Shown: positions 51,769-62,807, counted from the first letter of the stretch. The stretch: 64,000 bases of DNA from Oerskovia jenensis (GCF_016907235.1 NZ_JAFBBO010000001.1:744001-808000), one strand, 5' to 3'. Program-made: numbers and translations. The notes: a model not told the origin generated them from the sequence alone.

Positions 51769-53247
51769 ATGTCGCCCGCCACGAACGCCCTGTCCCCCGC
51801 CCTGGTCTCGCACCTGCCGACCGGGCTGCTGATCGGTGGCCAGTGGGGCCCGGCCGAGGACGGTCGGACGTTCGAGGTCGCCGACCCGGCGACCGAGGAG
51901 GTCCTGTTCGACGTCTCGGACGCGAGCCCCGCAGACGGCCTGCGCGCGCTCGAGGCCGCGCACGCCGCAGCCCCGGCCTGGCGTGCCGTCGCGCCGCGCG
52001 AACGCTCCGAGCTCTTGCGCGCGGTCTTCGCGACGCTGACGGCCCGCGCCGACGACATCTCCGCGCTCATCACGGCCGAGTGCGGCAAGCCGCTTGCCGA
52101 GGCGCGTGCCGAGGTCGTGTACGGCGCGGAGTTCCTGCGCTGGTACGCCGAGCAGGCAGTGCGCACCGACGGCCTGGTCCGCACGGCCCCGGGCGGCGCG
52201 AACCGGCAGCTCGTATCGCGCCGCCCGGTGGGTCCGGCGCTGCTCATCACGCCCTGGAACTTCCCGATCGCGATGGCGACGCGCAAGATCGGCCCGGCTC
52301 TCGCGGCGGGCTGCACGGTCGTGATCAAGCCCGCGCACCTGACCCCCCTCACGACCTCGCTGGTCGCCGAGATCATCCGTGGGCACCTCGAGGACCGCGG
52401 CCTGCCGACGGGCGTGGTCAACGTCGTGCCGACGTCGTCGGCAGGAGAGGTGACGACGCCCCTGCTCGCGGACCCGCGTCTGCGCAAGCTCTCCTTCACG
52501 GGGTCCACGGGCGTGGGCCGCACGCTCCTCAAGGGGGCAGCGGACCAGGTCCTGCGGACCTCGATGGAGCTCGGCGGCAACGCGCCGTTCCTCGTCTTCG
52601 CGGACGCCGACCTCGACGCCGCGGTCGAGGGTGCGCTCGTGGCCAAGCTCCGCAACACGGGTCAGAGCTGCGTCGCGGCCAACCGCTTCCTGGTGCACGA
52701 CGCCGTCGCGCGCGACTTCGGCCAGCGCCTCGCGCGGGCGTTCTCGGAGCTGCGCGTCGGGCCGGGCAGCGAGGAGGGCGTGCAGGTGGGCCCGCTCATC
52801 GAGGCCAAGGCCGTGGACAAGGTCGACGAGCTCGTCGCGGTCGCGTCCGACGAGGGCGCGCAGGTCCTCACGGGCGGCGACCGGCCGCGGTCCCCCGGCC
52901 ACTTCTACTCCCCCACGGTCCTGACCGGGGTCGACGCGGGCTCGCGCGTGGTGACCGAGGAGATCTTCGGCCCGGTCGCCCCGATCGTCGCGTTCGCCGA
53001 CGACGACGAGGGCATCGCCCTGGCCAACGACACCGAGTACGGCCTCGCGGCCTACGCCTACACCCGGGACCTCGCGCGCGCGGTGCGCGTGGGCGAGGAG
53101 GTCGACGCCGGGATGATCGGGATCAACCGTGGCCTGGTGTCCGACGCGAGCGCCCCCTTCGGCGGCATGAAGCAGTCCGGGCTCGGGCGCGAGGGTGGCG
53201 AGGCGGGGCTCGAGGAATACCTCGAGACCGTGTACGTCGCGCTCTGA
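51769..53247 (+). CDS. gabD: Succinate-semialdehyde dehydrogenase
   Basis: A 492-residue NAD(P)-dependent aldehyde dehydrogenase. ELGGNAPF holds the general-base glutamate (Glu267) and NTGQSC the catalytic cysteine (Cys301). ITPWNFPIAM and SFTGSTGVG mark the cofactor site. The EGALVAKLRNTGQSCVAANR stretch is typical of GabD, which oxidises succinate semialdehyde to succinate in GABA or 2-oxoglutarate-shunt metabolism. No GABA transaminase is adjacent, so the pathway context is open. It is divergent from dapA. Confidence 0.9.
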   Translation: MSPATNALSPALVSHLPTGLLIGGQWGPAEDGRTFEVADPATEEVLFDVSDASPADGLRALEAAHAAAPAWRAVAPRERSELLRAVFATLTARADDISALITAECGKPLAEARAEVVYGAEFLRWYAEQAVRTDGLVRTAPGGANRQLVSRRPVGPALLITPWNFPIAMATRKIGPALAAGCTVVIKPAHLTPLTTSLVAEIIRGHLEDRGLPTGVVNVVPTSSAGEVTTPLLADPRLRKLSFTGSTGVGRTLLKGAADQVLRTSMELGGNAPFLVFADADLDAAVEGALVAKLRNTGQSCVAANRFLVHDAVARDFGQRLARAFSELRVGPGSEEGVQVGPLIEAKAVDKVDELVAVASDEGAQVLTGGDRPRSPGHFYSPTVLTGVDAGSRVVTEEIFGPVAPIVAFADDDEGIALANDTEYGLAAYAYTRDLARAVRVGEEVDAGMIGINRGLVSDASAPFGGMKQSGLGREGGEAGLEEYLETVYVAL

Positions 53248-53255
53248 CCCCACCC

Positions 53256-54170
53256 GTGACGACCTCCCCCGGGGCCGACTCGCCCCTGCCCGCCGAGTCC
53301 CCGGCCGACCCCGACGAGCGCACCGAGGTGCGTGCCGCCGTCCGGCAGGCCGTGTCCGTCTCGATCGCGACGGGCCTGTACGGCATCTCGTTCGGTGCGC
53401 TGTCCGTGGTCGCCGGGCTGACCCTGCCGCAGACCATGGTCCTGAGCCTGCTCATGTTCTCGGGCGGGTCGCAGTTCGCGCTGCTGGGCGTCGTGGCCTC
53501 GGGCGGGACGTCGGCCGCCGCGGTCACGACCGCCGGCCTGCTCGGCCTGCGCAACACCCTGTACGGCGCCCAGCTCTCGCCGCTGCTCGCCCTGCACGGG
53601 TGGCGGCGCGTGCTCGCGGCCCATGTCACGATCGACGAGTCGACGGCCGTCGCGACCGCGCAGCGCAGCAAGGCGGCCTTCCGGGCCGGCTTCTGGTGGA
53701 CCGGGATCGGGATCTTCGTCGTGTGGAACCTGCTCACGCTCGTCGGCGCGCTCGCCGGCGACGCCATGGGCGACCCCAAGGCGTGGGGCCTCGACGCCGC
53801 CGCGGGCGCGGCCTTCCTCGCGCTCCTGTGGCCGCGCCTCGCGAGCCGGGTCATGCAGCTCACCGCGGCGCTCGCGGTCGTGGTCGCGGTCGTCCTGCTC
53901 CCCTTCGTGCCGCCCGGGGTCCCGGTCCTCGCGGCCGCGGCCGCGGCCATCGTCATCGGCCAGGTCGCCCGGCAGCCCCGCCAGCCGATCACCGTCACGC
54001 AGTACGTGCCCGACGGCGCCGCGCACCCCTCGCCCACGGCCTCCCCCGAGGCGCCGCCCGCCACGGCGGGCCCGACCGACCCGGCCGCTCCGGTGGACCC
54101 GGCCAACCCACCCGACCCGGCTGCCCCGCCCGACCCGACCACGACGACCGACCGCACCGAGGAGTCCTGA
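53256..54170 (+). CDS. azlC: AzlC family branched-chain amino acid exporter subunit
   Basis: A 304-residue membrane protein, the large subunit of an AzlCD-type (BrnFE-like) exporter for branched-chain amino acids and methionine. GISFGALSVVAGLTLPQ and MFSGGSQFALLGV are family-typical, with about seven membrane segments up to residue 235. The last 60 residues form a soluble tail of repeated Asp-Pro-Ala/Pro units, not part of the family. It starts 8 bp after gabD with a poor Shine-Dalgarno, and its stop overlaps the azlD ATG. Confidence 0.88.
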   Translation: MTTSPGADSPLPAESPADPDERTEVRAAVRQAVSVSIATGLYGISFGALSVVAGLTLPQTMVLSLLMFSGGSQFALLGVVASGGTSAAAVTTAGLLGLRNTLYGAQLSPLLALHGWRRVLAAHVTIDESTAVATAQRSKAAFRAGFWWTGIGIFVVWNLLTLVGALAGDAMGDPKAWGLDAAAGAAFLALLWPRLASRVMQLTAALAVVVAVVLLPFVPPGVPVLAAAAAAIVIGQVARQPRQPITVTQYVPDGAAHPSPTASPEAPPATAGPTDPAAPVDPANPPDPAAPPDPTTTTDRTEES

Positions 54171-54490
54171 TGTCCGACACCGCCCTGTGGGCCACCGTGG
54201 TCGCGGCCTCGCTCGTGTGCCTCGGGCTCAAGCTCGCGGGGCACCTGATCCCCGAGCACTGGCTCGCGTCCGACCGCGTCGCGCGCACCGCGGCCCTCGT
54301 CACGGCCTCGCTGCTCGCGGCCCTCGTCGCGGTCCAGACCGTGGGCGACGGGCAGGGCATCGCGATCGACGCGAGGCTGCCGGCCCTCGCCGTCGCCGCG
54401 GTCGCGCTCGTCCTCCGGGCGCCCTTCCTCGTCGTCGTGGTCCTGGCCGCCGCGACGGCCGCGGGGCTGCGCGCGCTCGGGCTTCCCTGA
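54170..54490 (+). CDS. azlD: AzlD family small exporter subunit
   Basis: A 106-residue protein with three or four membrane segments, the small partner of AzlC in branched-chain amino acid export. The ATG shares one base with the azlC stop (TGATG). LLAALVAVQTV and the Leu/Val/Ala-rich helices are typical. Confidence 0.88.
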   Translation: MSDTALWATVVAASLVCLGLKLAGHLIPEHWLASDRVARTAALVTASLLAALVAVQTVGDGQGIAIDARLPALAVAAVALVLRAPFLVVVVLAAATAAGLRALGLP

Positions 54491-54517
54491 CCGCACGGAG
54501 CGGCGTCCAGGCTCGGG

Positions 54518-54523
54518 TAGGGT
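54518..54523 (+). promoter_or_regulatory. -10 element for the GNAT gene
   Basis: TAGGGT ends 6 nt before the ATG at 54530, which fits a leaderless transcript. Confidence 0.55.
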
Positions 54524-54529
54524 CGGCGG

Positions 54530-55039
54530 ATGGCCCTCTTCAGCGAGTCCGCGGACGTCTCGGTCCGCCCGGCGATCCCCGGCGACGAGGTCGCGGTCAC
54601 CGCGATCCAGGTCGAGTCCTGGCGCTCGGCGCACGCCGAGGTCCTGGGAGAGGCCGTGCTCGACGCGCTCGACGTGCCCCGCATGCAGGAGCAGTGGGCC
54701 GGGGCCGTGTCGTCCCCGCCAGGACCAGGCTTCGCGGTGCTCGTGGCCCTGGCGGCGGACCGTGTCGTGGGCTTCGCGGCCGTGGCCCCGGGCCAGCTCG
54801 TCGCGCTCGAGGTGCTCCCGACCCACCAGCGCGGGGGGCACGGCTCCCGGCTGCTGTCCGCGGCCGTCGACCGGCTGCGCCAGGACGGGTCCGAGGAGGT
54901 CGTGGCCTGGATCCTGGACGGCGACACCGCGCGTGAGCAGTTCCTCGGTGGCGCCGGGCTGGGCCCCGACCAGCGCACCCGGACGCTGGCGACCGGGGTG
55001 CGCGACGTCGTCGAGCACCGGTGGAGCGCGTCGATCTGA
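54530..55039 (+). CDS. GNAT family N-acetyltransferase
   Basis: A 169-residue acetyltransferase with VSVRPAIPGDEVAVTAI at the start and an acetyl-CoA-binding motif with VALEVLPTHQRGGHGSRLL (about 90-108). The acceptor substrate is not predictable from sequence; small-molecule or protein N-acetylation are both possible. It is a single gene, convergent with the dapB operon, whose last gene ends 17 bp away. Confidence 0.85.
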   Translation: MALFSESADVSVRPAIPGDEVAVTAIQVESWRSAHAEVLGEAVLDALDVPRMQEQWAGAVSSPPGPGFAVLVALAADRVVGFAAVAPGQLVALEVLPTHQRGGHGSRLLSAAVDRLRQDGSEEVVAWILDGDTAREQFLGGAGLGPDQRTRTLATGVRDVVEHRWSASI

Positions 55040-55056
55040 CGCGTGCTCGTCCCGTC

Positions 55057-56354
<1,298 letters not shown>

Positions 56355-56363
56355 GCCGCAACG

Positions 56364-56404
56364 CGAGGAGGGCCGGTGCGCGTGATGCGCACCGGCCCTC
56401 CTCG
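56364..56404 (-). terminator. Terminator of the pnp-M16 peptidase operon
   Basis: A perfect 18-bp stem (56364-56381 with 56387-56404) and 5-nt loop begins 15 nt after the M16 peptidase stop. There is no U tract. It separates this operon from dapB. Confidence 0.85.
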
Positions 56405-56419
56405 TTCACGCTGTGAGAC

Positions 56420-57745
56420 TCAGTCCCCGAAAGGCCCCACGCGCACGGTCGAGCGCGGACGGGAGGCGAGCTCCTCCGCGAGCTTGCGCACGTCGTCGGA
56501 GGTCACCGAACGGATCCGTTCGAGCGACTCCGCGACGCTCAGCAGCTCACCGAACACGAGCTCCGACTTGCCCAGGCGGCTCATGCGCGAACCCGAGTCC
56601 TCCAGGCCCAGCACCAGCCCGCCCGAGAGCTGACCGATGCTCCGGTCCAGCTCGGCCTGCGTGATGCCCGACTCGGCGAGCTTCTCGAGCTCGCTCGTCA
56701 TGAGCTCGGTCACCTGGTCGACCTTCGAGGGCGCACACCCTGCGTACAGGCCGAACGTCCCGATGCCGCCGTGGCCCGACGCGAACGAGTACGTCGAGTA
56801 CGCCAGGCCCCGCTTCTCACGGATCTCCTGGAAGAGCCGCGAGCTCATGCCGCCGCCGAGGACGGCGCTGAGCACCGAGAGCGTGAAGCGGCGCTCGTCC
56901 GTCGCGGACAGGCCCGTGCCACCGATGATGACGTTGGCCTGCTCGACGGTGCGGCGGATCGTGAGCTCGACGCCCTCGATCCCCACGCCCTGCACGTCCG
57001 CGTTGTCGCGGCGCGCGCGGGGCGTGCCCGCAGGGTCGAGGTCCCAGCCACCGGTCGTGAGCGCGGTCGCGACCTGCTCGCACAGCGTGTCGTGGTCGAC
57101 CCCACCGGCCGCGGCGACGACGAGCGTCTCCGGGCGGTAGTGCCACTGGTAGTGCTCCCAGACGGCGCTGCGCGGCACGGCGTTGATGGTGTCCGGCGTC
57201 CCGCCGATCGGGCGTCCCAGGGGGTGCCCGGCCAGCACGGCCTGCGCGAACTCCTCGTGCACGACGTCCGACGGGTCGTCGTCGTTCATGGCGAGCTCTT
57301 CGAGGATCACGCCCCGCTCGGTCTCGAGCTCGTCCTCGTCGAGACGGGCCGAGGTGACCATGTCGGTGATGACGTCGACCGCCATGGGCAGGTCGGAGTC
57401 GAGCACGCGAGCGTAGTAGCAGGTGTGCTCCTTGCCGGTCGCGGCGTTGGCCTCACCGCCGACGGCGTCGAACGCCTCGGCGATGTCCATCGCGGACCGG
57501 CGGGCAGTTCCCTTGAAGAGCAGGTGCTCCAGGAAGTGCGTGGAGCCGAAGTGACCGTCTGTCTCGTCGCGCGAGCCGACGCCGACCCATGCTCCGACGG
57601 TCGCCGAGCGCAGGCCCGGCATCGACTCGGTGAGGACCCGAACCCCGCCGGGCAGGACCGAGCGACGAATCGTCGCCCCGTCCTGCCCGGCGGTCAGCTC
57701 ACCCTCGGGCGAACCCGAGGGGACGAGCGGAAGGTTCCAGGGCAC
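56420..57745 (-). CDS. M16 family zinc peptidase
   Basis: A 441-residue pitrilysin/mitochondrial-processing-peptidase-like protein. The inverted zinc motif HFLEH is at 70-74, with the downstream glutamate in ELETERGVILEE. The C-terminal half has the usual R/Y motif (EKRGLAYSTYSF). The GTG start lies one base after the pnp stop, and pnp-M16 adjacency is common in bacteria. The substrate is unknown. Confidence 0.92.
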   Translation of the reverse strand: MPWNLPLVPSGSPEGELTAGQDGATIRRSVLPGGVRVLTESMPGLRSATVGAWVGVGSRDETDGHFGSTHFLEHLLFKGTARRSAMDIAEAFDAVGGEANAATGKEHTCYYARVLDSDLPMAVDVITDMVTSARLDEDELETERGVILEELAMNDDDPSDVVHEEFAQAVLAGHPLGRPIGGTPDTINAVPRSAVWEHYQWHYRPETLVVAAAGGVDHDTLCEQVATALTTGGWDLDPAGTPRARRDNADVQGVGIEGVELTIRRTVEQANVIIGGTGLSATDERRFTLSVLSAVLGGGMSSRLFQEIREKRGLAYSTYSFASGHGGIGTFGLYAGCAPSKVDQVTELMTSELEKLAESGITQAELDRSIGQLSGGLVLGLEDSGSRMSRLGKSELVFGELLSVAESLERIRSVTSDDVRKLAEELASRPRSTVRVGPFGD

Positions 57746-57746
57746 G

Positions 57747-59990
57747 TCAGGCGTCGTCCCCGGCAGGTGCCTCGGCGTCGGCCGGAGCGTCGTCCGAGCC
57801 CTCGACGACCGCGTGCAGCGACAGCTTGCCGCGCGGGTCGATCTCGCCGATCTCGACCTGGACCTTCTGGCCGATCGACAGGACGTCCTCGACGTTCTCG
57901 ACGCGCTTGCCACCGACGAGCTTGCGGATCTGGCTGATGTGCAGCAGACCGTCCTTGCCCGGGGACAGCGAGACGAAGGCGCCGAACGACGTGGTCTTGA
58001 CGACCGTGCCGACGAAGCGCTCGCCGATCTCGGGGACGTGCGGGTTGGCGATCGCGTTGATCGCCGCGCGGGCGGCCTCTGCGGAGGGGCCGTCGGTGGC
58101 ACCGATGTACACGGTGCCGTCGTCCTCGATGGAGATGTCCGCGCCCGTCTCCTCCTGGATCTGGTTGATCATCTTGCCCTTCGGGCCGATGACCTCGCCG
58201 ATCTTGTCCACGGGGACCTTGACCGCGATGACGCGAGGAGCGTTGGGGCTCATCTCGTCGGGCACGTCGATGGCCTCGTTGAGGACGTCCAGGATGGTCA
58301 GGCGCGCGTCGCGGGCCTGGGTCAGCGCGCCGGCCAGGACCGAGGCGGGGATGCCGTCGAGCTTGGTGTCGAGCTGGATGGCCGTGATGAACTCACGCGT
58401 ACCGGCGACCTTGAAGTCCATGTCGCCGAAGGCGTCCTCGGCACCGAGGATGTCGGTCAGCGCTGCATAACGAACCTCCTCGCCGTCGGCCGTGCTCACA
58501 GTGTCGGAGACGAGGCCCATCGCGATGCCCGCGACCGCTGCGCGCAGCGGCACACCGGCGTTGAGGAGCGAGAGGGTCGAGGCGCACACGGAGCCCATCG
58601 AGGTCGAGCCGTTGGACCCGAGGGCCTCGGAGACCTGACGGATCGCGTAGGGGAACTCCTCGCGACTCGGCAGCACCGGCACGATCGCGCGCTCGGCGAG
58701 GGCGCCGTGCCCGATCTCGCGACGCTTCGGGCTACCCACGCGGCCGGTCTCACCGGTCGAGTAGGGCGGGAAGTTGTAGTTGTGCATGTAGCGCTTGCGC
58801 GTCTCCGGGGAGAGCGTGTCGAGCTGCTGCTCCATGCGGAGCATGTTCAGCGTGGTGACACCCAGGATCTGGGTCTCGCCGCGCTCGAAGATCGCCGAGC
58901 CGTGGACGCGGGGCAGGACCTCGACCTCGGCCGACAGGGTGCGGATGTCCGCGAGCCCACGGCCGTCGATGCGGAAGCCGTCCGTGAGGATGCGCGCGCG
59001 GATGAGCTTCTTCTGCACCGAGCGGTACGCGGCGGAGATCTCCTTCTCGCGGCCCGCGAAGTCACCGGCGAGCTCGGCCTGGATCTCGGCCTTGATCTCG
59101 TCGAGACGGTTCTCGCGGTCCTGCTTGTCGGCGATGCTCAGGGCCTCGCCCAGGCGGGCCGTCGCAGCGGCCTCGACCGCGGCGTAGACGTCGTCCTGGT
59201 AGTCCGGGAACGTCGGGAAGTCCTGCACGGGCTTGGCGGCCTTGGCCGCGAGCTCCTGCTGCGCCTCGACGAGCACGCGGATGAAGGGCTTGGCGGCCTC
59301 GAGGCCGCCTGCGACGACCTCTTCGGTCGGGGCGCCGACGCCCTCGTTCTTGATGAGGTTCCAGGAACCCTCGGTGGCCTCGGCCTCGACCATGGTGATC
59401 GCGACGTCGTCACCCACGACACGCCCCGCCACGACCATGTCGAAGACGGCGCGCTCCTTGTCGGAGTACTTGGGGAACGCGACCCACTGGCCGTCGATCA
59501 GGGCGACGCGGACGGCGCCGATCGGGCCGGAGAACGGCAGGCCGGAGAGCTGCGTCGAGATCGACGCCGCGTTGATGGCCAGGGTGTCGTACGCGTCGTC
59601 CGGGTGGATGGCGAGCACGGTGATGACGACCTGGACCTCGTTGCGCAGACCCTTGACGAACAGGGGGCGCAGCGGGCGGTCGATCAGACGGCAGGCCAGG
59701 ATCGCCTCGGTCGAGGGGCGACCCTCACGACGGAAGAACGAACCGGGGATCTTGCCGGCGGCGTACTGCCGCTCCTCGACGTCCACCGTCAGGGGGAAGA
59801 AGTCGAACTGTTCCTTGGGGTGCTTGCCGGCCGTCGTGGTCGACAGCAGCATGGTCTCGCCGTCCAGGTAGGCGGCTGCGGAGCCACCGGCCTGACGCGC
59901 GAGGCGTCCGGTCTCGAACCGGACGGTACGGGTTCCGAAGCGACCGTTGTCGATCGTTGCTTCGGTGAATTCGATCTCGGGACCCTCCAC
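57747..59990 (-). CDS. pnp: Polyribonucleotide nucleotidyltransferase
   Basis: PNPase degrades RNA 3'-to-5' by phosphorolysis and can add tails. The 747-residue protein has two RNase PH domains (the second with [22 protein letters not shown]), an alpha-helical linker, a KH domain with [16 protein letters not shown] and an S1 domain with [15 protein letters not shown]. Although the frame is open to 60113, GTG 59990 is preceded by a strong GAGGAGG. The leader (59991-60173) contains a CCCGC/GCGGG hairpin (60086-60100) and CGGTCTTC twice, of possible use in autoregulation. Confidence 0.97.
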   Translation of the reverse strand: MEGPEIEFTEATIDNGRFGTRTVRFETGRLARQAGGSAAAYLDGETMLLSTTTAGKHPKEQFDFFPLTVDVEERQYAAGKIPGSFFRREGRPSTEAILACRLIDRPLRPLFVKGLRNEVQVVITVLAIHPDDAYDTLAINAASISTQLSGLPFSGPIGAVRVALIDGQWVAFPKYSDKERAVFDMVVAGRVVGDDVAITMVEAEATEGSWNLIKNEGVGAPTEEVVAGGLEAAKPFIRVLVEAQQELAAKAAKPVQDFPTFPDYQDDVYAAVEAAATARLGEALSIADKQDRENRLDEIKAEIQAELAGDFAGREKEISAAYRSVQKKLIRARILTDGFRIDGRGLADIRTLSAEVEVLPRVHGSAIFERGETQILGVTTLNMLRMEQQLDTLSPETRKRYMHNYNFPPYSTGETGRVGSPKRREIGHGALAERAIVPVLPSREEFPYAIRQVSEALGSNGSTSMGSVCASTLSLLNAGVPLRAAVAGIAMGLVSDTVSTADGEEVRYAALTDILGAEDAFGDMDFKVAGTREFITAIQLDTKLDGIPASVLAGALTQARDARLTILDVLNEAIDVPDEMSPNAPRVIAVKVPVDKIGEVIGPKGKMINQIQEETGADISIEDDGTVYIGATDGPSAEAARAAINAIANPHVPEIGERFVGTVVKTTSFGAFVSLSPGKDGLLHISQIRKLVGGKRVENVEDVLSIGQKVQVEIGEIDPRGKLSLHAVVEGSDDAPADAEAPAGDDA

Positions 59991-60173
59991 GGGTGCCCTC
60001 CTCACTCTCGAAGTGCCGCCTTCGGTGCCTGTCGAGGGTGCATCCACTCGACGCTCGGCGGTCTTCGATCGAGGCCCACGGTCTTCCCGCTCGAGGCGGG
60101 TTCCGGGAGCCACTACCGAGGACCGAACGAAAGGCTGGCGGCGTGGGTTTCTTACGGGTACTTCACACCGGAC

Positions 60174-60201
60174 CAGCCCGGCCCCGTGCGGGGCCGGGCT
60201 G
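60174..60201 (-). terminator. Terminator/attenuator between rpsO and pnp
   Basis: A perfect 13-bp stem (60174-60186 with 60189-60201), closing to a short loop, lies 12 nt past the rpsO stop. It should end or attenuate rpsO transcription, with some read-through into pnp. Confidence 0.8.
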
Positions 60202-60213
60202 AGTCAGGGGGTG

Positions 60214-60483
60214 TCAGCGACGCAGACCGAGGCGCTCGATGAGGCTGCGGTAGCGGTTGATGTCGACCTTCTGCAGGTAGCCGAGGAGACGGCGACGCTG
60301 GCCGACGAGGAGCAGCAGGCCACGACGGCTGTGGTGGTCGTGCTTGTGCTCCTTGAGGTGCTCGGTGAGGTCCTTGATGCGCTGCGTCAGCATCGCGACC
60401 TGGACCTCGGGCGAACCGGTGTCGCCCTCGCTCGTGGCGTACTCGGTCATGATGCGCTGCTTGGTGGCAGTGTCGAGGGGCAC
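60214..60483 (-). CDS. rpsO: Small ribosomal subunit protein uS15
   Basis: Exactly 89 residues, the standard S15 length, from a GTG start preceded by AAGGAGAG. Landmarks: [33 protein letters not shown] and the C-terminal [13 protein letters not shown]15 binds 16S rRNA early in 30S assembly. It precedes pnp, as in many bacteria. Confidence 0.97.
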   Translation of the reverse strand: MPLDTATKQRIMTEYATSEGDTGSPEVQVAMLTQRIKDLTEHLKEHKHDHHSRRGLLLLVGQRRRLLGYLQKVDINRYRSLIERLGLRR

Positions 60484-60588
60484 GGCTCTCCTTGTGGTGT
60501 TCGTTGCGCGGCGCGCCAGGGCTAGATCCCTGGGCTCTTCGGCAGGCTTGCCAGCCTCCGCGGCCGTTCTGACGGCGCCCATAGTCTA
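60484..60588 (-). promoter_or_regulatory. rpsO promoter and structured leader
   Basis: TAGACT on the minus strand (60583-60588) is the -10; the leader is then about 95 nt. It contains CCAGGG (60516-60521) and CCCTGG (60528-60533), a 6-bp hairpin with a 6-nt loop, upstream of the Shine-Dalgarno. rpsO leaders bind S15 for autoregulation in many phyla, so this is a candidate site. Confidence 0.45.
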
Positions 60589-60680
60589 GCAGGGTTGCCC
60601 GGGGCACGACCCTGACCTCGCGGGACGGCGAGCTTGGTACCTGCACGAGCGTACCGGGATGCTCCCCGGGCCGTCGGGCC

Positions 60681-61322
60681 TCACTCCCCCAGCAACCCCC
60701 GCCGGCGCGCCTCGGCGACCGCGGCCGTGCGCGAGTCGACCCCGAGCTTCTCGTAGACGTGCACCAGGTGGGACTTCACGGTCGCCTTCGACAGGAACAG
60801 CCGGCGCGCGACCTCGTCGTTCGAGCAGCCCTGCGCCACGAGCCCGAGCACCTCGAGCTCGCGCAGGGACAGCGAGACGCCGGGGGCCCGCATGCGCCCG
60901 AGCAGCCTGCGCTGGACGCTGGGCCCGAGCGCGACCTGTCCGTCGGCCGCCGCCCGGATCGCGGCGGTCAGCTCGTCGGTCGGCGCGTCCTTGAGCAGGT
61001 AGCCCGTGGCACCGGCCTCGATCGCGGCGAGGATCTCCTGGTCGGAGTCGTAGGTCGTGAGGATCAGGACGGGCGGCCCGCCCAGGCGCGTGACCTCGCG
61101 CGCGGCCTGCGCGCCGCCCATGCGGCCCTCGCCGAAGCGCAGGTCGAGCAGCACGACGTCGGCCTCGAGCCCGGCCCCTACCCGACGGACGAGCTCCTCG
61201 GCCGTGGCCAGCTCGTCCACGACCTCCATGTCGGCCTCGGCATCGACGACGGCGCGCAGGCCCGCGCGGACCACGGGGTGGTCGTCGGTCAGCACGACGC
61301 GGATGGTCCCGTCGAGGGTCAT
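60681..61322 (-). CDS. NarL/LuxR-type response regulator
   Basis: A 213-residue response regulator: receiver domain (about 7-125) with the acidic pair Asp13/Asp14, phosphoacceptor Asp60 in VVLLDLRF, and a C-terminal LuxR HTH (about 148-205; SLRELEVLGLVAQGCSNDEVARRL). It lies 24 bp downstream of the histidine kinase gene and forms a two-component pair with it. The divergent FtsX-like permease gene is the probable target. Confidence 0.93.
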   Translation of the reverse strand: MTLDGTIRVVLTDDHPVVRAGLRAVVDAEADMEVVDELATAEELVRRVGAGLEADVVLLDLRFGEGRMGGAQAAREVTRLGGPPVLILTTYDSDQEILAAIEAGATGYLLKDAPTDELTAAIRAAADGQVALGPSVQRRLLGRMRAPGVSLSLRELEVLGLVAQGCSNDEVARRLFLSKATVKSHLVHVYEKLGVDSRTAAVAEARRRGLLGE

Positions 61323-61346
61323 GGCGGCTCCTGGGGTGGCGGGTGG

Positions 61347-62801
61347 TCAGCGTGGTTCGACGGCGCCGGAGGCGTCGGCGGGGTCGGCGGGGTCGAGCGG
61401 CAGGTGGACCGCGAGCGCCGTGCCCTCGCCGGGCGCGCTCTCGAGGGAGAAGGTCCCGCCGAGCTCGGCGACGCGCGAACGCATCGCGGTCAGCCCGAAC
61501 CCTGAGCGGGGTGGAGGCGCCGCCCCTGCTGCCGCGCTGTCGCCGCCGTCCTCCGGCCCGACGGCGGAGGGGGCGTCCCGGAGCGGGTCCGGTGCGGCGT
61601 GGGTCCGGTCGGCAGCGGTCCGGTCGGCAGGGGCCCGGCCAGCCGCCACGGCGCGCCCGGTCGCCGCGACCAGCCGTGGGTCGAACCCGCGACCGTCGTC
61701 GACCACGTCGAGCGCGACGGCGTCCCCGAGGAAGCTGAGCGTGACCGCGGCTCGCGTGGCGGCGGCGTGCTGGACGACGTTGGCGAGCGCGGACTGGGCG
61801 ATGCGCAGCAGCGCGGTCTCGACGGTCACCGGCAGCGGGCGTGGCTGCCCCGAGGCCTCGACCGTCACGGTCAGAACTCCCCCGGCCGCGAGCGTCGTGC
61901 GGTCGGCAACCCGTTCGAGCGCACCCACGAGCGTCGCGGACTCGAGGTCGGCCGGAGACAGGTCGCGCACGAAGCGGCGGGCCTCGGCCAGGTTCTGCTG
62001 CGCGGCGAGCCGTGACTGGGTGACGTAGCCGCGCGCGGCGCGTGCCGCCGTCGGGCCGGGGGCTCCCTCCGTGAACGCTCCCGGCGCCTCGACCTCCTCG
62101 AGCGCAGCGTCCGCCGCGCGCAGCAGCAGCTCGATCGACGAGAAGCCCTGCGCGAGCGTGTCGTGGATCTCGCGTGCGAGGCGTTCGCGCTCGGTCGCGA
62201 CCGCGGCCTCGCGCTCGGAGGCCGCGAGGTCCGCGCGGGTGCGGACGAGGTCGTCGATGAGCTCCTGGCGGCCCTGCGACTCGCGCACGATCGTCTCGAA
62301 GCCGAGGACGACGGCGATGGCGACGAGGCCGCCGAACGTCGGGCCCAGGATCGAGCCCACGAGCTGCTGGCCGCCCAAGATCGCGCCGCCGATCGCGCAC
62401 GCCGTGGTCGCCGCCACGGCCACGATCCCGCGGCGGGGTCCGAGCACGTGCATCTCGAGGAACATGAGCGGGAACGCGATCCACAGCGCGACCGGGGTCA
62501 GGAGCAGCAGCAGCGCCCACCCCACGATCAGCGCCGAGACCCACGCTCCCGTGGGCCACCAGGCGCCACGCGGGGCGTCGACCGCGGTGTCGCGCACGTT
62601 GATCCGCGAGCGCCCCACGCCGTAGACGGCCAGGAGCGCCAGGCCGCACGCGAGCGCGCCCCATGCCCCGGCGTCCAGGCCACCGGCGCTCAGGGCCTCG
62701 GCCCAGCGGGAGCCGACCGCGAGCCCGACGAGGGCGACGAGGAGCACGTCGAGCGCGATCTGGAGCCCGAGGGCTGCGGAGATCACGGCGCGAGGCTTCA
62801 C
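61347..62801 (-). CDS. NarX/DesK-type sensor histidine kinase
   Basis: A 484-residue kinase with about five N-terminal membrane segments (about 8-165) and no large external domain, a coiled coil, then a HisKA_3 domain with the phosphorylated His213 in REIHDTLAQGFSSIELL. The ATPase domain has N-box NVVQHA (about 341-346), DDGRGFD and GFGLTAMR. Between these last two is a 50-residue Ala/Pro/Asp-rich insertion (about 378-431), unusual for the ATP lid. The GTG start has TAGGGT 6 nt upstream. The signal is unknown; an intramembrane signal such as envelope stress is likely from the architecture. Confidence 0.92.
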   Translation of the reverse strand: MKPRAVISAALGLQIALDVLLVALVGLAVGSRWAEALSAGGLDAGAWGALACGLALLAVYGVGRSRINVRDTAVDAPRGAWWPTGAWVSALIVGWALLLLLTPVALWIAFPLMFLEMHVLGPRRGIVAVAATTACAIGGAILGGQQLVGSILGPTFGGLVAIAVVLGFETIVRESQGRQELIDDLVRTRADLAASEREAAVATERERLAREIHDTLAQGFSSIELLLRAADAALEEVEAPGAFTEGAPGPTAARAARGYVTQSRLAAQQNLAEARRFVRDLSPADLESATLVGALERVADRTTLAAGGVLTVTVEASGQPRPLPVTVETALLRIAQSALANVVQHAAATRAAVTLSFLGDAVALDVVDDGRGFDPRLVAATGRAVAAGRAPADRTAADRTHAAPDPLRDAPSAVGPEDGGDSAAAGAAPPPRSGFGLTAMRSRVAELGGTFSLESAPGEGTALAVHLPLDPADPADASGAVEPR

Positions 62802-62807
62802 ATCGCC

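Noticed and set aside
59991-60113. A 41-residue N-terminal extension of PNPase
   Set aside because: The extension has no PNPase similarity, and GAGGAGG is correctly spaced for the GTG at 59990.
60484-60582. A longer S15 starting at the ATG at 60582
   Set aside because: The extra 33 residues are not part of S15, the TAGACT -10 abuts that ATG so it would not be on the transcript properly, and GTG 60483 gives the exact 89-residue S15 with a good Shine-Dalgarno.
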